Source of the DNA: Iris pallida
Taxonomy: Eukaryota > Streptophyta > Magnoliopsida > Asparagales > Iridaceae
Length of the DNA: 64,000 nucleotides
Reading direction: 5' to 3'
Assembly (NCBI GenBank): GCA_029216955.1
Contig: JANAVB010015600.1
Location: 29,472,778 to 29,536,777, forward strand
Of the stretch, positions 23,485 through 41,830 are shown one piece after another (position 1 is the stretch's first letter; each line of letters begins with the position of its first letter). The notes under the pieces were generated by a model. That model was not told the DNA's origin. It was given only the letters and a program-made list of their open reading frames with translations, and did no database searches. The position numbers and the translations under genes are program-made.

Positions 23485-24769
23485 TGTCACGACCCGCACC
23501 CTAGAGTAAGGGCACGAGACGTGGGTACGTCCAGCCTACGCCGCAGTATCGGCGGTAGAATGCTGTCCTAGGTCACAACATCTAGCAATAATATACTAAG
23601 CAGTTTATACTCCCCGAATGGGGGTGACAAGATAGAAGTAAACTCAATCACAACTAAGGAAGAAGAAGCACGATATGATATAGAACTCAAGGAAATACAG
23701 ATGATAAAATAGTCTAAGATAATATTCCAGCAAATATCCAGAGTATAAAACTTAGCTACTGAATATGAAAGAATATATACAACTCAAAATCTCTGAACAG
23801 AAATAGAGTCTAGCTAAACAGTCTCAAGACAACATAAAATAAGATAAGGCCTAACTAAGCTAGTCTAGGCAAATGGGGTGATGTCCTCAGCTAGAGCTGG
23901 GTCCTCCTGAGAGTCCAGCTCGCAAGTGTCGTCTAGGGCTGCCCCGTAGAAGGTATCCGCACAGGGCTCCTCCTCATCCTCTGTAATATTTTCAACAGGT
24001 CCAGTCAGGATAGGAGCGAGCACAATACATCTCAACAGTTCATAGCAGGTTAGAAAATATAAACATACAGTAGAGTAAGATACAGGATCTGAAAGAAATA
24101 CAGTATATAAACAGAGAGAGAGAGAGAACTGTAATAGAAATATCTACTATAAATAGAGAACCAATAGTGGCTAGTGATGTAGAGTACATGATAGCACATG
24201 TGAACGGAACAGATTAGTACATGATCTACACTAAAGAGTTTCACATGATCTACACTACTATAGAATTTGTTCACATGACTACTAGAAGTCCCCCGTTCCC
24301 CAATCAATACACAAGGATCTAAGCAGGTTATGTTATTATACAAGCTATCACATGGGGGCCCATGAAAGGGTGTACGTGATAGTATACATGAAGGCTCCGT
24401 GAACATGAGAGTACATGATTCACAGGAGTGTACATGTATGGTGAAAGCACAGAAGTACATGATGAAAGTGAAACGCACATGACACAATGTACCCGATGCT
24501 CCCGAGGGGGATAACATCGCATGAAGAGATCCATATAGTACTAATCCGTGACAATGTCGTGACAGCATCAAGTAAGGTAATCTAAAGCAGGAATATAATT
24601 CAAAGCAGGATATGAAATGATCAGAGAATGTACTCGCCTGGTATCTGAGTGTCCGGATAAAATGTACTGTCCGAGGAGAGGTGGCTGGCTCCTAATCAGA
24701 ACAGCACAAGTCACAACAAGTCTAAAATGGTAAAATAAAGTTCTACTATGCACTCTACATGAGTCTAGG

Positions 24770-24895
24770 TCAATCTAGGCTAAAGTCAACTCTTGGTCAA
24801 CTCTGGTCAACCCTAGAAGTCAAACTAGGTCAAATATGGTCAAACTAGGTCTAACAAGTCTAAACTAGGTCAAACAAGTCATTCTAGGCTAATCA
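24770..24895 (-). promoter_or_regulatory. W-box-like cluster in E5 3' LTR
   Basis: Eight GGTCAA/AGTCAA in about 115 bp, i.e. TTGACC/TTGACT on the element's own strand. The other LTR repeats it at about 33625-33750. Confidence 0.55.
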
Positions 24896-25095
24896 AGTCT
24901 ATACTAGTCTATTACAACATAAAGCCAACCCAACATCACACAACCTACATTGCATGCCTTTAGGCCTACACATGGAAAGCATACTTGGCTACATGCCACT
25001 ACCTATAATACATTAGGCAATCAAATTTACATAGAGACATATACATGTTTATATACTTTACATTAGGTTATAAATTATATTCATTAGGAACCATC

Positions 25096-25099
<4 letters not shown>

Positions 25100-25172
<73 letters not shown>
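25100..25172. repeat. (AT)n microsatellite in E5 3' LTR
   Basis: About 70 bp of AT dinucleotides. The matching tract in the 5' LTR spans about 33960-34192 and explains most of the 165-bp length difference between the two LTRs. Confidence 0.9.
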
Positions 25173-25174
<2 letters not shown>

Positions 25175-26896
25175 CTCAAAACATATATACATATAGGTAT
25201 ACATATATTATATATCTACATTAACTATATGCATATACACTACATATATAGCTATACACATATAATATATACTCATGCATATGTATGTAGAGAGAGAGGA
25301 GACATGAGTGTGTGTGCAATGTGTGAAGAGTGACAGTTAAGTGTGTGTATGTGAATGCTTGTGTGTGTGTAAACTGGACAGTGAGGTGAGTGTGTGTAAA
25401 ACAATGTGTATAGAGAAGGGGGGTGATGTGGGAGTGTAGCAGTGAGTGTTACACTGGAAAACAGGGAGCATGTGTACATGTGTGTGTGTAGGTAGGGTGT
25501 GAGAGTGGGGAATAACAGTGAGTAGTGAGGGGTGAAAATGGAAAATAGAAACAGCAAAGGAAGGAAAGGAAATCAATTCACAATGTCAGAAAACTGAACC
25601 CAGTTCAGTCCACACACTCCCAACCCCATTTTGAATCCAATTTTTCACCAAACAACACAAAATTTGAAACCCAAGTAGATTACATATAGGATAACCCATT
25701 TAGGGACTTAACCCAATCTGTTAACGGCATTAATTAAGCTAAATTAGATGACAAAGTTCACTTTTCAAAACTGGAAATTCAGGAATTCATTCACTGTTTC
25801 AGAAATTTGGGTAAATGGGAAATACCTATTGAAAACACACAAAAATGCAATTTAAAAGGTTGGTAATTAAAACATAGGGTGTATATGTGTGATACAAAGT
25901 GTTTGTGTCCAAACAAGAGGACATAAACGTGTCCAAACGATTCCAGACACAAAACAGTGCACACAGGCACTATTCAGTGTACTCATCGTGCACGTGTGCA
26001 TGCATGTCGTGCACACGACACAGGACACAACGTGTCTCGAGGTCACTAACCTAGGTTCACCTAGGGTAGGTCCTCGTGTCTAGGTGTCTGCACTGAGTCC
26101 AAGTGTCCACGTGTCTGACTTACAATCGCGTATCAGTGACACTAAAAACCGACTGAACCTGTCAGTCCCGACCAGTACAGAGCCTCGTGCTCACTCGACA
26201 CGACACGGGGACACGTGAGATTGACACACATGGTGTCAGTCATTGTCCCCTAGTGTGTGTCGAGTTTCGCATGTCCTTGTGCTGTGTCCGAAGAGCAAAA
26301 GCCCCCGAGTGGCAGGACACGCGCACTGCCTCGCACACGCGCGCGCACCTGCGTGTGCAAGTGTCGAATCTGACACGACACGACACGACACTGAGACACT
26401 CCCAGACCAAAATAAATCGATAAGAAACATCAAAATACAAATTCCTATTCATTTAGTTTCTAAAAATTAGATCAAAATGCCCATTGGGGCATTTCATCAA
26501 ACAGTTGAACAAGGACATTGATACGTGTCCAAATAGGACACGAATTGGACTCAAATTCTAAGGTTTCCTATTCCTACAGTTAGGTTAGGCCTAGGGCTCC
26601 CTAGATATGCAATAAAATCAAAATTTCATGGTGTAGATTGAAAGTTACCTCTATGTATCAAAATCCCCAAAAAGCTCTAAAGAGAGATGTTCCTCTTGAT
26701 GGTCAAACTTCTCCAAATTGATTTGAATCTGAGAATAACATGTAACAACAACTAGAACACTTCATTTAAAACCAATTGCAATTTGTTTGAGAGAAAATGG
26801 AGCTAAAATGGAATTTCTAGGGATTTTAGAAGTTGATAAATTACCTCTTTCTAAAGCTTGTTCTTCCTTAGAGGCTAGCCCTAATTTTTAAGAGAA

Positions 26897-26905
26897 TATT
26901 TATAA
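26897..26905 (-). promoter_or_regulatory. TATA box of E5 3' LTR
   Basis: TTATAAATA on the minus strand, about 400 bp after the LTR start. The other LTR has the same at 35916-35924. Confidence 0.6.
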
Positions 26906-27370
26906 GGGGGAATCCCTAGGATGGGTTAAGTGGCTGGACAAATAATGTTAGGGTTAGGGTTGGGTATTTGGCTAATGGGCTTTGGGCTTAGTCATAAAAC
27001 AATGTCTCAAAAATCACAAGTTATGACTTGTGATCAAAATCTTTCTATTCTAATCTCTATATTCCTAATTGATTTCACTAACTAGAGTATGGTTAACTTA
27101 ACTTAACCTAGGGTCTCATATCTAGCCAAGTCCAACTCAACTAGGGTTAGGTCATAAAGTCAAAGCTAGTCAAAGTTAACCTAGTCAACCCTCATTCAAA
27201 CAATTCTAAAATAATTTCTAAAAATTCCCATAAATTCAAATAACCCCAAAAATGACAAAAATACCCTCAAACTAGAAATGTGGTAGTGACAAATCTACCC
27301 TCCTTAAAAGAATTTCGTCCTCGAAATTGAAAGGCGAAATACAACTGATGAGAAGGATAGAAAGTATACC

Positions 27371-30300
27371 TCATGGTCCAAAAAGATATGGGTAACGCTC
27401 GCGCATCTCATCCTCCCGCTCCCAGGTAGACTCTCCTGTAGAATAATGCCTCTATGCGACGCGTACCAAGGGTATCACCTGGTTCCTCAGAACCTTCTTC
27501 CGTCGATCCAGAATCTCCACTGGCTAGCTGCTCTGGATAGCTGAGAGAAGGACCAACCTCAATCTCCGAATGATCGAGCACATGGCTAGGGTCAGCCACG
27601 TACCATCTCAACTGTGATACATGGAATACGTTGTGGACCCCCACTAGTACAGGCGGCAAGTCTAGCCTGTATGCAACGTCATCGACTCTCCCGCTGATAA
27701 CGAAAGGGCCGATGAAGCGCGGGCTAAGCTTCCCTCCTCCACCAAAACGTATCGTACCACGAGTCAGAGATATCCTCAAGAAAACCTGGTCTCCGACCTA
27801 ATCACAAGCAAGGTCTCAATTAATTATAATAAAAAAACATGATTAATAAAACACAAACAATCAAACCTAAATCTAATCCTACTCTAATCAGCACCTCAAA
27901 CTCCAAGGGCCTCCGGTGGATATCGGCCCAGTGCCGATGTCTGTCCCGTGCCACACGAAGTCTGTTCGTGATGAGCTTCACCTTCTCGGCTGCGTCAATA
28001 ACCAACTCTAGCCCCAGTGAAGCTCGCTCACCAACATCATCCCAAGATAAGGGTGTACGACACCTACGCCCGTACAGAGCCTCGAAAGGTGACATCTCAA
28101 TGCTGGCCTGGAAACTGTTATTGTAAGCAAACTCCACCAACTGAAGATGATCCTCCCAGGAATCTCCAAAGTCCAGGACGCACGTCCGTAGCATATCCTC
28201 AAGTGTCTGAATAGTCCACTCTGACTGTCCGTCCGTCTGGGGGTGGTATGCAGTACTAAACTTGAGCTGAGTGTCCAAGCTGGTCTGCAGACTCCTCCAG
28301 AAATGGAAAGTAAAGCGACTATCCCGATCTGAGATGATGCTGACTGGAACCCCATGAATCCTGACTATCTGTCGCATATACATCTTCGCCAGCCTCTCTG
28401 TAGATGTACCCACCTTGAATGGCAAGAAGTGGGCCGATTTGATCAACCTGTCAACGATGATCCAAATCGCGTCTTTTCCTCCTGGTGTGCGCAGAAATCC
28501 TGATACGAAGTCCATAGTAATATGCTCCCATTTTCACTCGGGAATGGGCAGCGGCTACAATAATCCACCGGGCCTCTGTCTCTCTGCCTTGACCTGCTGA
28601 CAGATCAAACACCTAGCCACGAAGCGAGCCGCCTCCCGCTTCAACCCGGACCACCAAACATGCTCCCTCAGATCTCGGTACATCTTGTTGGCACCCGGGT
28701 GTATAGAGTACTGAGATCTGTGGGCCTCCTGCATAACCTGCTCCCTGAGATCTCCGTTGGGCACACATAACCTGGAACCGTGCCTCAAGGCACCATCCTC
28801 TGCAAGAGAAAACTCTCCCTCCAGCAATCCTGCTCGAACCTGCTCTCGAAGACACCGCAGAGCAACGTCCTCACACTGTGCCGACTTGATCCTCTTCACC
28901 AAGTCTGACTGAATCTGTATACCCCACATCTGCATCTGCACTTCGGGTACGATCACCTCAATTCCAAGGCTCTCTAAGTCTGCAAGCAAATGCCGATCCA
29001 TGGTCAAACACATGGCTGTCGGATACCTACTCAAGGCATCGGCAACCACGTTGGCCTTCCCTGGGTGATACTGAAGTAGGATGTCAAAATCCTTCATCAA
29101 CTCTAGCCATCTGTGCTGTCTCATGTTCAACTCCTTCTGAGTGAACACATACTTTAAGCTCTTGTGATCTGTAAAAATCTCCACCCTCTCTTCATACAGA
29201 TAATGCTTCCACAACTTCAGAGCAAAAATTACTGCTACCAGCTCCAGGTCGTGGGTAGGGTAGTTCTTCTCATGGGGACGTAACTGCCTGGAAGCATAGG
29301 CAATCACCTTCCTATGCTGCTGCAAGACACAACCCAGCCCCTTCCCTGAAGCGTCACTATAAATAGTGAAACCACCTGATCCTGAAGGCAATGTCAGAAT
29401 CGGAGCTGTCGTAAGCCGCTTCTTCAACTCATCAAAAGCTGCCTGACACTCCTCTGACCAAACATACTCAGCATCCTACCGGGTCAACCTAGTCAACGGC
29501 TCTGCAACCCGGGAGAAATCCTGCACAAATCCCCGATAATATCCTGCCAGCCCCAAGAAACTCCTGATCTCTGCAACTGAAGTCGGCGCTGCCCATGCCT
29601 CAACTGCTACAATCTTCTTGGGGTCAACTGAGATACCATCTCCAGTCACCACATGCTCCAAGAAGTCCACCCGGTCTAAGAAGAACTCACACTTGGAGAG
29701 CTTCCCGTAAAGCTGCTCCTTCATGAGAATCTCCAGCACTATCCTCAAATGCTCCTCGTGCTCCTCCGCAGTCTTGGAATATATCAAGATATCGTCAATG
29801 AACACCACCACAAACTGATCCAGATACTGGTGGAACACCTTGTTCATAAGGTTCATAAATACTGCTGGTGCATTGGTTAGCCCAAACGGCATAACCAAAA
29901 ACTCAAACTGCCCGTACCGCATCCTGAAAGCGGTCTTGGGAATATCCTCCCCCTTCACCTTCACCTGGTGATATCCTGACCTTAGATCAATCTTGGAAAA
30001 TACCCGAGCTCCGCTCAACTGGTCAAAAAGATCGTCGATCCGCGGCAGTGGGTATTTGTTCTTGATCGTGAGGTTGTTGAGTGCCCTATAGTCAATACAC
30101 ATCCGTACTGGCTCATCCTTCTTCGACACAAACAACACTGGTGCACCCCATGGCGATGAACTCGAGCGGATGAAGCCCTTGTCCTGTAGCTCATCCACCT
30201 GCTTCTTCAGCTCCACCAACTCACTATTGTTTACCCGATAGACATGCTGAGAGATGGGTTCCGCTCCTGGAACCAAGTCTATCGAGAACTCTATGTCTCT

Positions 30301-31109
30301 GTCTGGTGGTAATCCTGTCAACTCCTCTGGGAAAACATCCATATACTCTGCTATCAAGGGGTGTGGAATCGTCTGCTCCTCGACCGAGACTCCACAGAAA
30401 ACTCTGCTGCTCTGCTCTGCCTGACGTCTGGAGTACTCAAACTCTGGCTCCCCCGGCACTCTGAAGAGAACTTTACCCCCTCTGCAATCAATGCTGGCGT
30501 GGTGCCTGCTCAACCAATCTATGCCTAGTACTATATCGTAGTTCGGCAATGGCATTACGAGCAGGCTCACCTCCAACATACGGCCTCCCAAAACTACTCT
30601 CTGACCCTTACAAACATCACTCACGAGGATAATGCCACCCTCGGTCGTGATCTTGTAAGTCCTAAGCAACGATTCAGCTACGATACCGTGTCTAATCGTA
30701 AAAGATACTGATATGAAGCTATACGAAGCACCAGAATCGAATAATACAAAAGCTGGACTGGAGTCGAGAAGAACCAAACCTGCGATCAGCTCTCCGATGG
30801 CCTCCGCATCCTCTGCTGCCATGGCGAATCCTCGCCCCTGCTGGCCTCTCCTGGTTTGCTGCTGGTGTTGGACGAACCTCTGCTGCTGTGTCGGCAGGGC
30901 TGGTCCCCTCTGCTGGCCTGCTGCTGTCCTGGCTCCGCCTTCCTGAGCTGCTTGTCCCCCAGACCTAGTACAATCCCTCAGCTGGTGATCTACCGCTCCG
31001 CAAAGAAGGCACTTCCCGAGCCTCTTCCTGCACTCGTGCCATCCATGCCCTGGCTTCTTGCAGAATGTGCAACTGACTGTCTGCTGCCTGGGTGCCTGAT
31101 GCTAAAATG
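27371..31109 (-). pseudogene. pol: E5 NC-protease-pol with chromodomain
   Basis: One frame runs from two intact zinc knuckles (about 31045-30970: [28 protein letters not shown]) through protease ([10 protein letters not shown], about 30735), RT (FIDD intact, about 29790), RNase H (YSDASGKG), the integrase HHCC finger (about 28730-28610) and the catalytic core to 27895. Stops stand at 29476, 28555 and 28534. After a probable intron (27798-27894) the frame goes on with VGDQVFLRIS and a chromodomain. A 4-bp insertion near 27530 and a TGG-to-TAG change spoil the chromodomain. The stop at 27371 lies about 70 bp before the LTR. It is not functional as it stands. Confidence 0.87.
27798..27894 (-). 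other. Probable spliceosomal intron in E5 integrase
   Basis: Ninety-seven bp on the minus strand, starting GTGCTGATT and ending GTGATTAG, U-rich. It falls between RPLEFE and VGDQVFL. Reading through adds unrelated residues and a stop at 27820; removing it joins the two frames exactly. E3 has a similar block at the same codon and E6 has none. Confidence 0.65.
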
Positions 31110-32102
31110 CTACGGGTGAACTGGCCTCTGCTGGATCGGCTGCGGCTGGAACTGCCTCGGCTGCTGGTGCTGAAAGTGGGGCCTCTTGGCCTGGCCTCCG
31201 CTGCTGCTGCCCCTAACTGGGTCTCGCCTCCTCTTGAGCCTAAGCTCAAGATCATCCTCAGCCAATAAGGCTCCCGTCAAGATCTCCTCAAATGTAGCAT
31301 CCCTGTTGCCATTGGTCATGGACTTGACCTCCTTGACCAGACCTTTCCGGAACCTCTGGGCCTTCGCCGTCTCGCTTAAGCCCTCTACGAACCTGCCGAG
31401 GTGGCCGAACTCCCCAGCGTACTCCTCCACTGAAAGGCTCCCCTGGACTAGGCTCTCGAACTGCGATTCTAAGGCCCTGAGTGCTGAATCTGGGAAGAAC
31501 TTCTTCTTGAAGAAGCCCTTGAACTGCTCCCAAGTCTGTCCAGCTACCCCCATTCTGGGGTATGACTGATACCAGGTGCGAGCAAGACCTCGCATCCGGC
31601 TAGCTGCAACCTTAATCTGGAGATCTGCTGGTATCCGGGCCAGGCGAAAGATCTCCTCTATATGCTCGATCCACTCATCGGCATATAGAATCCCCTCTGT
31701 CCCCAGAAAGTCTTTGGGGCTCATCTTCTGAAACTGTTCTATCCCCAGTGTCCTCGGCTGATAGACCACTGGTCGAGCTGCAACCGTCGTGAGGGCCAAC
31801 TCCATGCCCCTGTCCTGTCGGGCGTGCTGTCGGTCCATGAACTGCTGGAAGTATGCAAACATCTGCGCCGCATCCACGTATCCTGGAGGCGGCGGCTGCT
31901 AGAAGGGCTCCTCTGCGATGACTGGGTCCTGCCTCCGAGCCGGTGGAGGTATATCCCCTGCTGCTGCTGCTGCTGCTGGAGTCTCAATACGAACAGAGGT
32001 GGCAGGAGCTGCAGTCTCCTGTCTCTGCTGAACTGGCTACGAGGTAGCAGATCCGTCTATAGCATCCCCATGAATGGTACGCTGCGACCGAGTCTCTACC
32101 AT
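31110..32102 (-). pseudogene. gag: E5 gag (capsid part), two internal stops
   Basis: Starts at ATG 32102-32100, preceded by ATCTTCAGG much as in E3. The N-terminus is Gln/Ala/Pro-rich, with TAG stops at 32037 and 31899, both where Gln is likely. The capsid core (about 31760-31280) has KMSPKDFLGTEGILYADEW, TWYQSYP and FKGFFKKKFFPD. The frame ends at 31110; the zinc knuckles are in another frame, so a frameshift separates capsid from nucleocapsid. Confidence 0.83.
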
Positions 32103-32322
32103 CCTGAAGATAGACCAAACAAGAGTATCAATTTCTGAGAAAAAACGATATAACAAAGGCGGACAATTTAAAATTCAAAAGGATCAGTTGACAATAAGGA
32201 TTTAGATAGCAATAAAAGAATTTTTTTCCTAATGTGATTGAGTACCTTAAAGATTTATATCCTATATCCTACTGCAGGCTGTAGTGATACTCTAATTCGA
32301 ATACCACTAAACTTCTAGTCTA

Positions 32323-32340
32323 GACCTGCATGGGCCACCA
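32323..32340 (-). promoter_or_regulatory. Candidate E5 primer-binding site
   Basis: TGGTGGCCCATGCAGGTC on the minus strand, 9 bp inside the 5' LTR, identical to the E1 and E3 sites. Confidence 0.55.
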
Positions 32341-32349
32341 CTAAAAACG

Positions 32350-36331
<3,982 letters not shown>

Positions 36332-37092
36332 CTTGGGAGGACCATCTTCACCTGGTAGAGTTTGCTTACAACAACAGCTACCAGGCCAATATAGAGATGT
36401 TACCATTTGAGGCTCTATATAGACGGAGATACCGTACTCCTTTGTCTTAGGACGATGTCGGCGAGAGGGCGCTTCTTGGGCCGGAGATGGTTGTGCATGC
36501 GGCCGAGAAGGTCAGATTGATTAGAGACAGACTTCGGGTGGCTCAGGATAGGCAGCGGCATTGGGCCGATAGTCACCGGAGACCGTTAGAGTTCAAGGTT
36601 AGTTTCAGTTCTTGTCGTGTTTGTTTGTGATTGTTGTTAGTTATGTGCTAAGTTTTGTCTTATGTCTAGGTTGGTGACATGGTGTTTTTGAGGATATCTC
36701 CGACACGTGGCACGATTCGCTTTGGCGGCAGTGGGAAGCTCAGTCCGTGCTATATCGGACCTTTCACCATCATAGAGATGATCGGTACAGTAGCCTACTG
36801 ACTGGACTTGCCTACTAGGCTTGAGGAAGTGCACAACGTGTTTCATGTATCTCAGCTGAGGCGGTACGTGGCAGATCCTAGCCATGTATTAGACCATTCA
36901 GCGATACAGGTGGGACCTACTCTCAGCTATCCAGAATAGCCGGTAGAGATTCTGGATCGCAGGGAGAAGGTGCTCCGAAACCAGGTCATACCCTAGGTTC
37001 GGGTTGCGTGGAGACATCACTCTCCAGGTGAGTCTACCTGGGAGAGGGAGGAGGACATGCGGGAGCGTTTCCTTTATCTTTTCGCGTCCTGA
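36332..37092 (+). pseudogene. pol: E3 pol second part: integrase core end and chromodomain
   Basis: After the duplicated CTTGG the integrase core goes on with EDHLHLVEFAYNNS and RPLEFK, then a probable 72-bp intron (36598-36669), VGDMVFLRIS and the GPF/HNVFHVSQLRRY region. The end is a chromodomain with PVEILDRREKVLRNQ and STWEREEDMRER, stop TGA 37090-37092. Stops inside exons occur at 36448 (Trp expected), about 36799 (Arg expected), 36937 and about 36994. The chromodomain of Tekay elements is thought to steer insertion to heterochromatin. Confidence 0.85.
36598..36669 (+). other. Probable spliceosomal intron in E3 integrase
   Basis: Seventy-two bp from GTTAGTTTCAG to TTATGTCTAG, U-rich, with TGA, TAA and TAG in frame. 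It lies between RPLEFK and VGDMVFL, the same codon as in E5. Its length is near the lower limit for plant introns. Confidence 0.65.
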
Positions 37093-37144
37093 GGTATAAA
37101 TCTATTTTCTTTATTTCTGTTTGTGATTTCCTGTGCTTGTTGTC

Positions 37145-37183
37145 TTCAATTTCGAGGACAAATTTTTTTAAGGTGGATAGACT
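37145..37183 (+). promoter_or_regulatory. E3 3' end with polypurine-type tract
   Basis: TTCAATTTCGAGGACAAATT and then AAGGTGGATAG just before the 3' LTR, where plus-strand DNA synthesis would start. This end is shared in form by all gypsy elements in the window. Confidence 0.6.
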
Positions 37184-38697
<1,514 letters not shown>

Positions 38698-40679
38698 TGT
38701 CACAACCCGATCCCAAATAATTGAGTCGAACCATATCATGCCCAGCCTGCACCGTTGTGAATGGCGGCAGTAAGCTGTTCCATTAGCAGGTAATCACAAC
38801 AACATCTATACATTTGTCACAACTGAATATTCGGGAATTTAAAACTTTATTTAACATTTGAATAATTACAACTGGAAAGTAAAAGAACTGAAATGAATGC
38901 TGAATTCAAATTAACAAAATTCCAAAACGACAAATCTGGAAACATGAAAATATCTAGCTAAGCGTTCGGCTCGTCGGCCTCAGGTCTTGCATCCTCCAAT
39001 GGGGACTCTGGCAACACCACAGGGTACAGAACTGGGTCATAATAGCTATTATACAATAGCTCAGCATCCTCAAAATTCCCTAAAAATATTGTCTCCAGTC
39101 CGGAGGGAGCAAAGTACAATTATGAAAATTAAATAATTCAACTAATAATTAGAAATTTGCAATATTAAACAATTTTGAAATAATATTTTCCAACAATTCT
39201 ACACGATAGAAAACAAAATGATTTGAGTAGATAATGACTATGACCAGCTTGGGTTGTACAATTGTATCCTAGCGATACGATATGGCTTATCCCCGTGTGT
39301 AAGAGGGGTAAGCTAATACAATCATTATACTATTTGGGGTATTGGTCATAGGCACTACACTACTCCTCCAATATCCTGCAATCAATCGATATCAATCAAT
39401 ACTCTAGGAGAGAGTTCCGAGTAACAATGTGGTCTAAGCATGCAGATAACAATTACTAATTAAATTGCTCAATAAACACAACCGTACTTGCCTTTGTTTA
39501 TGACTGGAAACGATGTTGGTTCCGGAAAGATGCTAGGTTCGTCTCCGAGATCCTACAGTTGGACAACTTGACTTAAAACCAATATTGATACCATTCTAGG
39601 TGTGCTAGTTGCAATTTCTAGTAGCAGGTCCTAGTCAAGTTTTAAGTTTGTTTATTTAATCTACTGCTAACGGTTTACGACGCGTACTACATTGGTTCTC
39701 ATTTAGTTGGATAGCCAGTTTCTGGTTTACTTGAAAAAATTGTCGTTACCGGTTAATTCGCAAAACTTTGTATTTTTAATATTATACGTATAAAACTACA
39801 TTTTCTTTCAATGATAAAATGTGGGTTTTGTTAACTATCAATATTTTATTCAATTTATTTTATCGTGAAAAATCCTTATTAATTTATATAAAATATTTAT
39901 TAGCCATTTTGTCGCGAAGCGCCTAATTACGAAAACGATAAAACCATCCAGAAAATAAAGGAAAAATCCTAATCTACACAATACAAGGGCACAGCTAACC
40001 AAATAGAAATCTGGGCTTATGCCCTTACAAACTTTACATAAATGAAATTAGACGAAAAATTTGTTAGCTCTGAAAATGTCCCATATTCTAAATACTGAAA
40101 ACAAAAACTAATAAATAATTTAAATTAAATCTTAGGAGTCTCAGACTTGGTCCAATCGTCACTATTTTTAGCTAATGCCTCAACGTCCGGCCTGACCGAT
40201 TTTGTTTGCATTTCGCTAGGGCCCATGGACCGGTACGATCGTCGTCCAAAAATCCAGTTAATAAATTATTTCCGAAAACTAATTTGAAATTCATTTATAA
40301 AGTTTTTATAAAAATTTGGGCAGCATTCCCTCTATATTCGGGATAACCCAAAACTGGGAAATGTGCCAAAACACCCATAATAAAAGTCCCAAACCAGGGA
40401 ACACATTTATATAGAAAATATACATGTATTAATAGAAAATATTTCCGAAGCCTAATCGGAAATCTCGAAATTTCGAATATCCAAACCAACCATAAAAATA
40501 TCACAGAAACGTCTCCGGAAAATCCGAAATCACTACGTCGACCTAAAACCAAATTCCCGGGAGGGAATCGGGGACCAATTCTCATCATCGACTACCGAAA
40601 ATGGAACGGGACAAAGGAATTATACCTTGGGTTGCTCGGCTAGAGCTCTCAGATGATATAAAGAAAGAAAATGAACATG

Positions 40680-41150
40680 CGGATCGCAGATCGGCTCAGG
40701 ACAGCGCCTCGCCGGGGTACGGCTGCGCTGGACAGCGGGATCCGGAGATCGGGGCACGAAAAAGCACGAACAGCGGGTTCGAAAACCCCGGGACTGCGCT
40801 GTCGGATCAGCGGGAGTGCGGAAGGCTCGTGGGAACCGGGGCAGGAGGAAACGGCCAGCCGGAGTGCGGGACAGCGCCGGAGGAGGCCGGCGGGGCCAGA
40901 GGCGGGCGCTGGTGGCGGTCCGAGAGGGGGCGCACGGAGTGGGGGTGGCCCGGGAACGGCGCCGGAGCGCTGTGGGCGCGGGGGCCGCACGCTGGCGGTC
41001 GGCCGGCAAACGTCGAGGGCCGGGGGACGTCGCCGGGACGGGCGCTGGTGAAGGGGGTGGCGCCAGAGCTATGGCAGGGGCGTGGGCCTCGGGCGGAGTT
41101 GAGGGCGGCGCCGGAGTTGGACGGTGGTCGAGTGGGTTCTGGAAGGGGAG
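40680..41150. other. CpG-rich block in E6 LTR
   Basis: Strikingly G/C-rich against A/T-rich surroundings, with many CG dinucleotides. It gives long open frames on both strands (for example 40601-41161 +), which is expected from composition. No domain is visible, so I do not call a gene. Confidence 0.75.
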
Positions 41151-41642
41151 TAAGTGAATAGGTGAGGGAAAAGTGAAAGGGAGAGGTATTAGAATGGGGA
41201 TGAGTTGAAAAATGATGCTGGTGAATGTGTTGGTAGTGGGGGGTGGTTTGTTATTAGGTGGAGGAGAAATAGCGTGTTAGAGGAGAATGGGGATGAGTTG
41301 TGTGGATAAATAAGGGGCTGGGCCAGGTCGTATGGAGTAGAGAGAAGTAGTGAATAAGAAGGGTGTTGAAGAATAGGGGATTTGGCTTGGTCGTGGGTGA
41401 CCAAGCCAATGGGTTCACTCATTCTTTTTTTTTACAAATAAATAATTCATAATACCTAAAGCTAATAATTAATAATTAATTAAAAGGTTAAAAGGTGGAT
41501 TCGGGATTGGAACAAAAATGGGTTCAGTAAATTGAAGACGGGTTCGAACTCGGGTTCGGAGTCCGGACTCGGGATCGGGGCAGGGCCGCAATCAAAATCA
41601 ACGATATTTTTAAAATAATATATTTTTCTCTAAAACCGACTA

Positions 41643-41695
41643 AATAAATAATAATAATAATAATAATAATAATGATAATAATAATAATAATAAAT
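41643..41695. repeat. (AAT)n microsatellite in E6 LTR
   Basis: About 16 AAT/AAT-like trinucleotides, with one TGATA interruption. Confidence 0.85.
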
Positions 41696-41830
41696 ATAAT
41701 AATAACTATAATAATTAAACAAAATTACACTACAAACCAATAATTAAATAATTCTAAAACTCTGGGTTTCACAATCTTCCCTCCTTAGAAAATTTTGTCA
41801 TCGAAATTAAAGGCAGGGTTAGGGGTTACC

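Larger units (their letters stand above)
23485..27301 (-). repeat. E5 3' LTR
   Basis: Left edge TGTCACGACCCG, right edge GGTAGTGACA. Read on the minus strand it starts TGTCACTACCAC. It contains a TATA box, a W-box-like cluster (about 24770-24895), an (AT)n run (25100-25172), CA/GT-rich stretches and a CpG-rich patch near 26330. The ORFs at 24050-24571 and 25273-25576 are compositional. Confidence 0.92.
38698..41773 (-). repeat. E6 3' LTR
   Basis: TGTCACAACCCG (left) to GGGTTTCACA (right), 3076 bp; on the minus strand it starts TGTGAAACCCAG. It holds a very GC-rich block (40680-41150) and an (AAT)n run (about 41643-41695). Only one LTR is in the window, so its ends rest on the E3 junction and the polypurine tract. 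Confidence 0.8.

Noticed and set aside
24050..24571. 173-codon ORF on the minus strand
   Set aside because: Lies wholly inside the E5 LTR; the other LTR has a shorter, altered version; Cys/His/Ser-rich without domain.
40601..41161. 186-codon Gly/Arg-rich ORF
   Set aside because: Produced by the GC-rich block of the E6 LTR, where both strands are open; opposite to element sense; no domain.
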